Of a DNA stretch of 64,000 bases, positions 23,576 to 30,680 are shown in pieces. The position numbers and the translations under genes are program-made. The notes under the pieces are model-generated. The model searched no databases. It was not told where the DNA came from and worked only from the letters and a program-made list of their open reading frames with translations. This DNA is from Alistipes putredinis DSM 17216 (GTDB lineage Bacteria > Bacteroidota > Bacteroidia > Bacteroidales > Rikenellaceae): assembly GCF_000154465.1 (NCBI RefSeq), contig NZ_DS499577.1, positions 1,114,013 to 1,178,012 of the forward strand. The letters are read 5' to 3'. Numbering within the stretch: position 1 is the first letter of the stretch; each line of letters starts with the position of its first letter.

Positions 23576-24808
23576 TCACAATAAGTTTTGCATGGCCGCA
23601 TCTATCTGCGAGTTCTCGAATGAATCGAGGTAGATTTGCGTAATCTTTTCCGAACTGTGCCCCAGCGATTCCGAAATGATGGATGTCGAAACTCCCGACC
23701 TTTTCAGAACAGTTGCGAACGAGTGCCGCGCAACGTATGTCGTGAGCGTGATAGGCAGGTGCAGATGCTCGCCGATTAGTTTCAGATAGCGATTTATCCG
23801 CTTGTTCGTCCGTTGCACCCGTCCGTACTGCTGTTGTGCCGTAATGTGAACAGAACGCCTTAAAACAGGGAAAACATAGTCCTGCGGATGTGCGTTCGGT
23901 TGGCGGTACTTGTCGAGGATGTCGAGGGCGGCGGGTTGGAGTTGGAACGACAGGAGTTTACCCGTTTTCTGTCGGTTGAAAACCAGCCGCCCGTCCACGA
24001 TGTCGGCATAGCGGATGTGCAGAATGTCGGTCAGATTGATGCCGCATGATAAATAGCTGAACAGGAACAAGTCTTTTGCCAGTTGCAGGAACGGTTTGGG
24101 GTACTTGGTCAGCGTCCGTACCTCGCAATCCATAATCCGCCGAATATCCTCTTTTGTCAGCGACCGTTTGGCCGTGGCTTCCTTGAATCGGCTCACTTTG
24201 AACGTGTCGAAAGGGTAGTCCGTTTTCTTGATTAGGCCGTCGGTGATTGCGCTGTTGTAGAGTACCCGCAACGAACGGAAACGGATGCCGATGGAGTTGT
24301 CGGAATAATGCCGTTCCACCCGCAGCCATTGTTCGTATCGTTTCAGCCACTCGGCGTCGATGTCTATAAAATAAAAGTCCAGCGAACGGCAGAATTTCGT
24401 CAGCGAGGTGCGGAGTTCCTGAAAGGTCTTGGCGTTGCCTACACGTTTCTCGGCCAGCAGGCGGTCGATGTAGCCGTTCAGATATTCGCCGACGGTTTGG
24501 CGCACGACCTTGCGGGATGCCTTTTCGACAAGCGTGTTCAACGTGTACTCCTTATCGCTGGTTTTGAAATCCATGACCTGACTTTGGAGTTCCTGCGTTT
24601 TCTGTTGGATAAGGGCTTCGATGCGCTCTTTGTCGGGACAGTTACGGCGCGGTTTACACTTTTCTGCATCCCAGTATTGCAGAGCGAGGGAAATGTGCAG
24701 ACTGATGTACTTCCGTTTTCGGTTCTTCGTCAGCCGTAACATAATGGGATGCTGACCGTTGGATAATGTTTTGGATGTGTAGAGTACCGCCTCGATTGTT
24801 GTGTTCAT
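23576..24808 (-). CDS. tyrosine recombinase/integrase of the tRNA-Arg element
   Basis: A 410-residue integrase with an N-terminal Arm/SAM-like DNA-binding region (residues about 1-210, with EYLNGYIDRLLAEKRVGNAKTFQEL) and a C-terminal catalytic domain. The second catalytic arginine is in YVARHSFATVL (HxxR box), the later histidine in SLGHSSEKITQIY and the nucleophilic tyrosine in ITQIYLDSF. At the usual position of the first arginine I read SCGINLTDIL, without arginine. It lies 115 bp inside attR and reads inward, as expected for the enzyme that inserted the element in tRNA-Arg. GTTTACAC repeats lie in its 5' region and may allow self-control. Confidence 0.92.
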   Translation of the reverse strand: MNTTIEAVLYTSKTLSNGQHPIMLRLTKNRKRKYISLHISLALQYWDAEKCKPRRNCPDKERIEALIQQKTQELQSQVMDFKTSDKEYTLNTLVEKASRKVVRQTVGEYLNGYIDRLLAEKRVGNAKTFQELRTSLTKFCRSLDFYFIDIDAEWLKRYEQWLRVERHYSDNSIGIRFRSLRVLYNSAITDGLIKKTDYPFDTFKVSRFKEATAKRSLTKEDIRRIMDCEVRTLTKYPKPFLQLAKDLFLFSYLSCGINLTDILHIRYADIVDGRLVFNRQKTGKLLSFQLQPAALDILDKYRQPNAHPQDYVFPVLRRSVHITAQQQYGRVQRTNKRINRYLKLIGEHLHLPITLTTYVARHSFATVLKRSGVSTSIISESLGHSSEKITQIYLDSFENSQIDAAMQNLL

Positions 24809-24818
24809 CGGGAAAATT

Positions 24819-24842
24819 CGGTTTACACATTGGTTTACACAA
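24819..24842. repeat. 24-bp GTTTACAC double repeat, right end
   Basis: CGGTTTACACATTGGTTTAC plus ACAA; one mismatch to 14816-14839, same orientation. It overlaps the leader of the recombinase gene (start 24808); an inverted half copy GTAAACCG follows at 24848-24855. 81 bp separate it from attR. Confidence 0.65.
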
Positions 24843-24887
24843 ACTGCGTAAACCGACGGAGAACGGGCTCAAAACAAGACACGAAAA

Positions 24888-24913
24888 AACCACCTACATC
24901 GCTGTAAGTGGTT
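24888..24913 (-). terminator. element-encoded terminator for the right tRNA-Arg
   Basis: Stem AACCACCTAC/GTAAGTGGTT with loop ATCGCT, followed on the minus strand by TTTTTTCGTG. It replaces the chromosomal terminator that was displaced to the left end by the insertion. Confidence 0.8.
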
Positions 24914-24923
24914 GATTTTGAGA

Positions 24924-25019
24924 GTGACGCCGACAGGACTCAAACCTGTAACCTTCTGATCCGTAGTCAGATGCTCTATTCAATTAAGCTACGGCGCCGA
25001 ATTGCGAATGCAAATGTAG
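24924..25019. repeat. 96-bp direct repeat, right attachment site (attR)
   Basis: Identical to 14644-14739 over the tRNA-Arg and its 5' flank through TACATTTG. Outside it the sequences diverge at once on both sides. Confidence 0.92.
24925..24998 (-). tRNA. tRNA-Arg (anticodon ACG), right copy
   Basis: Same 74-nt cloverleaf as the left copy (acceptor GGCGCCG/CGGCGTC, anticodon loop CTACGGA). This copy retains the chromosomal promoter with a perfect -33 box, so it is probably the main source of this tRNA while the element is integrated. Confidence 0.95.
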
Positions 25020-25042
25020 TGTGAAAATTGCTCTTATGCAAA
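25011..25042 (-). promoter_or_regulatory. consensus promoter of the right tRNA-Arg
   Basis: Minus strand TTTG (25042-25039), 20 bases, TACATTTG (25018-25011). The -7 box is inside the 96-bp repeat; the -33 box is outside it, in host sequence. Confidence 0.82.
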
Positions 25043-25254
25043 TAATTTGTCGTAAAATTTACCAGTCTTTTTATTTTATATCTTGGTAAGAGGGGTAATT
25101 TTGAATATAATACATTGATAATGTTTGATTTGAGGTAATCTGTGCTTTGTTCGGATTCTTTTCCGGGAGTTTGTCGGTGGAAATATCGTTGCCGGGAAAA
25201 GAGGGCATTTGTCGTGTCCGACTGGCTATGGGGACCGGAGATTTGTCATACAAA

Positions 25255-25290
25255 AATTACCCCTGCGGGCTGAAATCCGCAGGGGTAATT
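25255..25290 (-). terminator. terminator after the TlpA-like lipoprotein gene
   Basis: Perfect 14-bp stem AATTACCCCTGCGG/CCGCAGGGGTAATT with a short loop and T5 on the minus strand, 21 bp after the stop. Confidence 0.9.
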
Positions 25291-25311
25291 CGATGATTTT
25301 GCCGGATGCGC

Positions 25312-26361
25312 TTATTTGACCAGTTCGGCGAGCTTCTCCTTGATTCCTTCGCCTCGCAGGTCTTTGGCGACGATCTTGCCTTCGGGCGAGATCAGGAAGT
25401 TGGTCGGGATGCTGCGGATTCCGTACTCTTCGACGATCGGGGCGCTCTTGCCGTCGGTGACGGCGATTACGTTGGGCCACGTCATCTCCTCTTTTACAAG
25501 GAATTCTTTCCAACTCTCGGCATCGTTGTCGAGCGATACGCCGTAAATGTTGAATCCTTTGGGGCCGAACTCCTTGAACGCCTCCTTCAGATAGGGCAAT
25601 TCGCCGCGGCAGGGACTGCACCAGGTTGCCCAGAAGTCGATCAGCACCCATTTGCCGGGGCCGATGAGGGGTGTCACCGAAACGGTTTCGCCCAGGGAGT
25701 CGGGCAGCGCGATTTCCAGATAGGGCTTGCCGATTTCGGTATTTTCCTGGGCGGCGATCGATTTGGCGATGGCGGTCAGGATCTGGGTTTTCTGCATCTG
25801 TTCGGGGAATTTATTCAGGATTTCGCGGGCTTCTTGCGGTTCCATTTCGTTATAGAGGTTTCCGAAGAAGTAAACGCCGACCAGGTTGTCGGAGTTGTTG
25901 TCCAAAGCGCGGCGCATGATGCCGTTGGCTACCTGGTTCAGCGAATCGAATTTCTCCATGTCGTTTTCTTGCATGGCCACCAGGAATTGTCCCTGAAGCA
26001 TGCCCAAAGAGTCGTTTATCGGCTGGAAAATCTCGTTCGAGCGGGTGCCGCCGACTTGGAATTGGCCCAGATCCGCAGTTTTAACGTCGATTTTTCCCGG
26101 TTCGAGGAAGATGAATCCGATGCCCTGGCGGTGCCGGTTGGTAAGGATGGCCAGGTCCGGCTGGTCGATCGTGCCTTTGATTTTGAACGTACCGTCCGCA
26201 GCGACGGCTGCCGATGCGATGGTCGGATTTTCGGGATTGCCTTGCATCAGGAATACGGAGTCCGTGATTCCCGGGTCCAGTTTGCCGGTGATGGTGTAGG
26301 TATTGCCTCCGCATCCCACGAGGGTGCCTGCGGCAAGAAGACCTATTAACGCTTTTTTCAT
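25312..26361 (-). CDS. DUF4369 plus TlpA-like thioredoxin lipoprotein
   Basis: A 349-residue lipoprotein: signal MKKALIGLLAAGTLVGC with lipobox LVGC, an N-terminal beta-sandwich DUF4369 domain (residues about 21-125, YTITGKLDPGITDSVFLM), a helical linker, and a C-terminal thioredoxin-like domain with active site WCSPC (near residue 237) and the cis-proline in SIPTNFLISPEG. It faces the periplasm and probably reduces or exchanges disulfides. Such proteins are numerous in Bacteroidales. It is the last gene before the tRNA island and has its own strong terminator. The reaction is well supported; the client is unknown. Confidence 0.9.
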   Translation of the reverse strand: MKKALIGLLAAGTLVGCGGNTYTITGKLDPGITDSVFLMQGNPENPTIASAAVAADGTFKIKGTIDQPDLAILTNRHRQGIGFIFLEPGKIDVKTADLGQFQVGGTRSNEIFQPINDSLGMLQGQFLVAMQENDMEKFDSLNQVANGIMRRALDNNSDNLVGVYFFGNLYNEMEPQEAREILNKFPEQMQKTQILTAIAKSIAAQENTEIGKPYLEIALPDSLGETVSVTPLIGPGKWVLIDFWATWCSPCRGELPYLKEAFKEFGPKGFNIYGVSLDNDAESWKEFLVKEEMTWPNVIAVTDGKSAPIVEEYGIRSIPTNFLISPEGKIVAKDLRGEGIKEKLAELVK

Positions 26362-26385
26362 AGTGCTGAGAAAGGATTAAAATGA

Positions 26386-27048
26386 TTATTTGGTCGGTTT
26401 GTGATTCGTCTTTTGGGGTGTTCGCGGCGTTTGCCGGATTTCGCGCTGGGGATTATCCTTCAAAAACCGTTCCCAGCTCGAACTGCCCTTTGCCGAGGCA
26501 GCCTTGCGGCCTCCGCCGAGTCCTTTGAACCGATCTTCGCCGAGGGCGCCGTTCAATGGGTTCGAACTCATGAAATGGTGGCACAGGGCGACGGCCATAC
26601 CGTCCGTAGCGTCCAGTCGCCGGGGCGGACGTTCGATCGTGAGCATGCTGCTGACGAGAGCCGCGACCTGCTCCTTGGGGGCCGAGCCTCGGCCCGTGAT
26701 ACACTGTTTGATGCGTGTGGGGGCGTATTCGAATACCTGCAGTCCGCGGCTCAACGCCGCAGCCATCGCCACGCCTTGCGCCCGGCCCAGCTTGAGCATC
26801 GACTGCACGTTCTCGCCGAAGAAGGGCGATTCGAGGGCCACCTCGCGGGGGCGGTATTCGTCCACGAGGGCACCGACCCGCTCGAAAATGTAGCGCAGCT
26901 TTTCGTAAGGATCGTTCATCCTGTGCAGGTCGATGTCGCCCAGCACGACCGATCGGACCTCCCGTCCGCAAACCTCCAGCACCCCGTACCCCATGTAGTT
27001 GGTGCCGGGGTCGATGCCCATGATGCGGTATGTCGTCGGGTCGGACAC
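26386..27048 (-). CDS. ruvC: crossover junction endodeoxyribonuclease RuvC
   Basis: A 220-residue Holliday junction resolvase. The RNase H-fold acidic residues are visible: Asp in MGIDPGTNYMG near the start, Glu in VALESPFFG, and the Asp pair region in RRLDATDGMAVALCHH. The family is normally about 160-190 residues; this one has a C-terminal extension of about 45 residues, Gly/Lys/Thr-rich and probably unstructured. It starts 12 bp after lpxD. It cuts four-way junctions with RuvAB during recombination repair. Confidence is high; the tail has no known role. Confidence 0.96.
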   Translation of the reverse strand: MSDPTTYRIMGIDPGTNYMGYGVLEVCGREVRSVVLGDIDLHRMNDPYEKLRYIFERVGALVDEYRPREVALESPFFGENVQSMLKLGRAQGVAMAAALSRGLQVFEYAPTRIKQCITGRGSAPKEQVAALVSSMLTIERPPRRLDATDGMAVALCHHFMSSNPLNGALGEDRFKGLGGGRKAASAKGSSSWERFLKDNPQREIRQTPRTPQKTNHKPTK

Positions 27049-27060
27049 GGTGCAGGGACG

Positions 27061-28098
27061 TTACTTCTCCTTGAGGGCCGCGATCTCCTTTTCCGCCTGA
27101 CTCACGCGGCGTGCCAGGTCGGGCAGGTTCTTGAAGATGGCCGATGCGCGGTGATATTGCATGCCGGGCAGCGCCGGATAGCCGAAACGTACTTCTCCGT
27201 CAGGTACGTCTTTGTCGAGACCGCTTTTGGAGCCGATGCAGACCCTGTCGCCGATGGTCACGTGGTCCGCGATGCCGACCTGTCCCGCGAGGAAACAGTT
27301 GTGCCCCACCTTCGAAGTGCCTGCGATGCCTGTCTGGGCCGAGGAAACGGTATTCTCGCCGATTTGCACGTTGTGGCCGATCTGGATCAGGTTGTCGAGT
27401 TTCACGCCCCGGCGGATGATCGTCGAGTCGGTCTTGGCCCGGTCGATGCAGGTGTTGGCGCCGATTTCCACGTCGTCTTCGACGACGACGTTGCCCAGTT
27501 GCGGAATCTTGTCGAAGCCGCCTGCGGCATTGGGAATGAAGCCGAAGCCGTCGGCGCCGATCACCGCACCCGCATGCAGGATGCAGCGGCTGCCGATCAC
27601 GCACCCCTCGTAAATCTTGACACCCGGGTAGAGGATCGTTCCGTCGCCGACGGTCACGCCGTCACCGATATAGACCTGGGGATAGATTTGGCAGTCGGCG
27701 CCGATGCGGGCTCCCGCCTCGATAACGGCGAAATCGCCCACGTAACAATCTTCGCCCAGTGTCGCCCGCTCCGAGATCGAAGCCCGCTCGCTGATGCCCT
27801 GTTTGCGGGGTTTTGCGGCCTGATACATTTGCAGCAGTTTGAGCACTGCGGCGCCGGTGTCTTCGACTTTAATCAAGGTGGCGGTCACGGGTTCCGAAGG
27901 GGTGAAATCCTTGTTCACCAATACGATCGACGCACGGGTTTTGTAAAGGTGTTTTTCGTATTTGGGGTTGGTCAGGTAGGTCAGGGCGCCGGGTTCGCCC
28001 TCTTCGATCGAGGAGACGGTGTGCACCTTGGCCTCTTTGTCGCCTGCGACTTGGCCGCCGAGAAAACCGGCGATCATTTCTGCGGTAAATTCCATCAT
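27061..28098 (-). CDS. lpxD: UDP-3-O-acylglucosamine N-acyltransferase
   Basis: A 345-residue acyltransferase of lipid A synthesis. The N-terminal domain (MMEFTAEMIAGFLGGQVAGD...) is followed by a left-handed beta helix built of hexapeptide repeats (IGADCQIYPQVYIGDGVTVG) and a C-terminal coiled helix (LARRVSQAEKEIAALKEK) that completes the trimer. The catalytic histidine is expected in the LIQIGHNVQIGENT segment. It adds the second hydroxyacyl chain to UDP-glucosamine in the cytoplasm. Located between coaD and ruvC with small gaps (13 and 12 bp), so the three genes likely form an operon driven by promoters before coaD. Confidence 0.96.
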   Translation of the reverse strand: MMEFTAEMIAGFLGGQVAGDKEAKVHTVSSIEEGEPGALTYLTNPKYEKHLYKTRASIVLVNKDFTPSEPVTATLIKVEDTGAAVLKLLQMYQAAKPRKQGISERASISERATLGEDCYVGDFAVIEAGARIGADCQIYPQVYIGDGVTVGDGTILYPGVKIYEGCVIGSRCILHAGAVIGADGFGFIPNAAGGFDKIPQLGNVVVEDDVEIGANTCIDRAKTDSTIIRRGVKLDNLIQIGHNVQIGENTVSSAQTGIAGTSKVGHNCFLAGQVGIADHVTIGDRVCIGSKSGLDKDVPDGEVRFGYPALPGMQYHRASAIFKNLPDLARRVSQAEKEIAALKEK

Positions 28099-28111
28099 AG
28101 CAATATAGTAA

Positions 28112-28585
28112 TCAGAGGTATTTTTTTATGTCTATTCCTTCGGGCATGAATTCATCGACCGTGCGGCCGAAAGCCAGTACTTCGCGTACGGTGCTCGAGG
28201 CGATGTCGGCTACGGGAGCCGGGGTGAAGAGCATCACGGTGATGATGTCGGGATGCAGGCGGTGGTTGGTCGCCTCCATCGTCCGTTCGTATTCGAAATC
28301 GGTGGTGTTGCGCACGCCGCGGATGATGGCCGAGGCATGCTGGTCGCGGGCGAAGTCGCCCGTCAGACCGGTATAGATTCTCACTTCGACCCGGGGGTTG
28401 TCCGCATAGAGGTCTTCGATGAGTTGTTTGCGGGCTTCGATGCGCAGCAGTCCTGCCTTGGAAACATTGTTGCCGATGCCGATGACGACCTTGTCGAAGA
28501 TTCGCAGGGCATCGTCCACGAGTGCCTGATGGCCCCGGGTAAAGGGATCGAACGATCCCGGAAAAATGGCGATGGTGTGTGACAT
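28112..28585 (-). CDS. coaD: phosphopantetheine adenylyltransferase
   Basis: A 157-residue nucleotidyltransferase, the normal length. I chose ATG at 28585, giving MSHTIAIFPGSFDPFTRGH; longer frames cross the promoter region. Motifs: GSFDPFTRGH (the T/HxGH adenylyl-transfer motif) and ADIASSTVRE (the ISSTxxR motif). It transfers AMP from ATP to phosphopantetheine, the fourth step of coenzyme A synthesis. It is the first gene before lpxD and ruvC. Two tandem promoters with duplicated 28-bp units are located just upstream. Confidence 0.96.
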   Translation of the reverse strand: MSHTIAIFPGSFDPFTRGHQALVDDALRIFDKVVIGIGNNVSKAGLLRIEARKQLIEDLYADNPRVEVRIYTGLTGDFARDQHASAIIRGVRNTTDFEYERTMEATNHRLHPDIITVMLFTPAPVADIASSTVREVLAFGRTVDEFMPEGIDIKKYL

Positions 28586-28590
28586 TGGGA

Positions 28591-28691
28591 GCAAAGGTAA
28601 TGAAAATGAATACAGAATCCAACAAATGGATCCGGGGGTGTCGCCGAATGTATCCGACTTTCTGCAAAAGTAATGAAAATGAGTGCAGAAT
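28591..28691 (-). promoter_or_regulatory. tandem promoters in a 28-bp direct repeat upstream of coaD
   Basis: Two direct copies of a 28-bp unit (28591-28618 and 28664-28691, three mismatches) each contain a minus-strand -7 box: TACCTTTG (28599-28592) and TACTTTTG (28672-28665). 19 bases upstream are TTGG and TTTC respectively. The proximal transcript would have a nearly absent leader. A third, weaker TACCTTTA lies farther upstream. Confidence 0.6.
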
Positions 28692-28800
28692 GAAACGAGC
28701 GAACTGTTTTTTATGCCGAGTGTATTCCGATCTTTTGTAAAGGTATTGCAAATAGGGTGGGACAAAGGAAACCTGTCCGGTTTGTATCGGGCAGGATGCG

Positions 28801-29607
28801 TTAGTATAATTTGTTCAGGACGCGGGCGATACGTTCGGTGATGATTGCGGCGTAGAGTTGCCCTTCGCAGGCCGATAGCGAGGTGAGGCCCCGGTGATCG
28901 ACATAGAAAATTTCGTCGAAACGGGCGAGTTGCTCCCGGCCGATCTCCAGCTCCAGCAGAGGCAGGCGGGCGGCTTCGACGGCCCGGTACGCCAATTCCC
29001 GTTCGACACTCGGCGGGGCGGGCGGAGTATAGACTTTTTTCCCTTTCACGGCGAACAGGGGCGCTTCGTCGCATACGTGCACGAATCCCTCGCCGTCGCA
29101 GCGGATCACCGCTTGTACGCCTGTCCGGACTGCCGCCCGTTCAATGTCCGCTTCCGCCGCCCGGTTGTCCGCCGTCACCGCTGCCTGCAAAGCCAGCATG
29201 CAGGCTGCCTCGCGTGCCGAGGTGGGGTATTCGGGGTAGGGAACGCCGTAGTTCACGACAGCCGCAGCGGGCCGCAGCGACCGCAGGGTATACCCGTCGT
29301 AGAGGGATACTGCTCCGGGGATCAGCAGCAGGTCGCCCGCCGGTGTGAAGGCCATGCGTACGAACGAAGAGCCTGCGACGGGGTGACGGTTGGCGTCGAG
29401 CAGAGTGGCGATCTGTGCCTCCAGTCGGCGAAGGTCGGGGGCCCAGCGCAGCCCGAAAAGCTCTTGTATATTGCGAGCCAGCAGTTCCGTGTGGCGGTCG
29501 AGCCAGAGGGGGCGGCGTCCCCGGACATGAAGCGTCTGATAGAGGTATGTGCCTTCGATGCGGGGCATCGGCTCCGGGATACCGTTGCGCAGCAGGATGC
29601 GTTCCAT
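28801..29607 (-). CDS. class IV aminotransferase-like protein lacking the catalytic lysine
   Basis: A 268-residue protein with the overall pattern of branched-chain aminotransferase/PabC-type fold IV proteins: N-terminal GIPEPMPRIEGTYLYQTLHV, a middle YPEYPTSAREAA, then GFVHVCDEAPLFAVKGKKVYTPP. In true enzymes a lysine near residue 140-160 holds PLP; here the first lysine in the whole protein is at residue 188. The EgsxSNiF motif is also replaced by CDEAPLF. It may be non-catalytic or do other chemistry. Its ATG overlaps the holA stop by one base. The start MERILLRNGI at 29607 is set by that coupling. Confidence 0.75.
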   Translation of the reverse strand: MERILLRNGIPEPMPRIEGTYLYQTLHVRGRRPLWLDRHTELLARNIQELFGLRWAPDLRRLEAQIATLLDANRHPVAGSSFVRMAFTPAGDLLLIPGAVSLYDGYTLRSLRPAAAVVNYGVPYPEYPTSAREAACMLALQAAVTADNRAAEADIERAAVRTGVQAVIRCDGEGFVHVCDEAPLFAVKGKKVYTPPAPPSVERELAYRAVEAARLPLLELEIGREQLARFDEIFYVDHRGLTSLSACEGQLYAAIITERIARVLNKLY

Positions 29608-30677
29608 TATTGGAGGAAGATTTTGAGAAGCAGCTCGCGGAGCAGCTCCCCGTCCGGGGCGCCGCCCGCGTTCATGCCCTTCGATTTGGCGTCGTATTCG
29701 CGCAGCAGCCCCAGGATGCGGAACACTCGGCGGTTGTCCCACCGTGCCGAGGTCTGCTTCAGTTCGCCCAGAGCGTAGGCGTTGTTCATTCGCAGGATGC
29801 CTATGAGTTCCGTGTCCGAGGGAAACGGAACTCCCTTGTGGCGGCTGAGCCACCGCAGGTAGTTGATGCGGAAAATTTCGCGGAACTGATTGAAAAGGGC
29901 CAGAATCGTTACCAGCAGGGGGTTGTCTTTGGGGTTGCGGGCGAAATGGTCGGCGATGCGCAGGGCCTGTTCGAGGTTCTGTCCCGTGACGGCCTTGCAG
30001 AGTTCGAAGTTATTGAAATCCTTCGAGATGCCGATGTTCTGTTCGATGTGTGCGTCGGTGATTTTCTTCGTTCCTTCCGGTAGCGAGAGCAGCAGCTTGC
30101 CCAGTTCGTTGGAGATTTTGGCGAGGTCGGTGCCCAGGTGGTCGGTCAGCATCGCCTGGGCTTTCGCGTCGATCGTGCAGCCTTTCGAGGCGACGAACTG
30201 CGCGAGCCAGGGGCCGATCTCGTAGTCGCGCGGCCGGACCGATTCGAGCACCGCACCGTGCTGGGCGATGCTTTTGTAGAGCTGCGAACGCTTGTCCACG
30301 TTCTTCTCCTTGTGGCAGACGATCAGGATCGTCGTGGGCGAGGGTTTCGAAGTGTATAGCGAGAGTTTGTCGAGACCGCGCAGTTGCTGCGCCTCCTTGA
30401 GAATCACCACCTGGTACGAACCCATCATCGGCATCTGCCGGCAGAGGTTCACCACTTGTCCCGCGTCGGAGTCCCGCCCATAGACGGTCAGCTGGTTGAA
30501 AGCCCGTTCGGACTCCTGGAGGATCGTCGAGGCCAGCAGGTCGCAGAGAGCGTCGATGAAGAAGGCCTCTTCGCCCATGAGCAGATAGACGGGCGCGAAC
30601 TTCCGTCCCGCGATTTCGCCTCGGAGACGGTCGTAGGCCGCCATCGTATCTTTGAATTTTACGCCGCTTTTCGCCAT
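29607..30677 (-). CDS. holA: DNA polymerase III subunit delta
   Basis: A 356-residue clamp-loader subunit. The N-terminal segment has PVYLLMGEEAFFIDAL, the usual opening of HolA, followed by AAA+-like domains without a functional P-loop, the region LKEAQQLRGLDKL and the C-terminal collar domain ending RELLLKIF. It opens the sliding clamp with the gamma/tau complex. It lies 3 bp from tilS and overlaps the next gene by one base, so tilS-holA-class IV gene form a coupled unit. Assignment is clear although delta diverges greatly in sequence. Confidence 0.94.
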   Translation of the reverse strand: MAKSGVKFKDTMAAYDRLRGEIAGRKFAPVYLLMGEEAFFIDALCDLLASTILQESERAFNQLTVYGRDSDAGQVVNLCRQMPMMGSYQVVILKEAQQLRGLDKLSLYTSKPSPTTILIVCHKEKNVDKRSQLYKSIAQHGAVLESVRPRDYEIGPWLAQFVASKGCTIDAKAQAMLTDHLGTDLAKISNELGKLLLSLPEGTKKITDAHIEQNIGISKDFNNFELCKAVTGQNLEQALRIADHFARNPKDNPLLVTILALFNQFREIFRINYLRWLSRHKGVPFPSDTELIGILRMNNAYALGELKQTSARWDNRRVFRILGLLREYDAKSKGMNAGGAPDGELLRELLLKIFLQ

Positions 30678-30680
30678 GGC

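Larger units (their letters stand above)
14644..25019. mobile_element. 10.4-kb integrative element in tRNA-Arg(ACG)
   Basis: Bounded by two identical 96-bp repeats that each contain a full tRNA-Arg. The recombinase gene sits beside the right end and reads inwards. Cargo in order: a TGA-interrupted frame, a lectin-like secreted protein, a PEGA-like secreted protein, a structured RNA, two small unknown genes, a Fic protein, a helicase-like protein, two unknown proteins, the recombinase. Much of it, mainly 15.0-18.6 kb, is AT-richer than the host chromosome. I see no relaxase, type IV secretion, phage structural, replication-initiator or transposase gene, so it may depend on a helper for transfer. 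Five 55-bp palindromes partition it. Confidence 0.9.

Noticed and set aside
14740..24923. Prophage or conjugative transposon
   Set aside because: No capsid, terminase, lysis, relaxase, TraG or type IV secretion genes are visible in the 10.3 kb.
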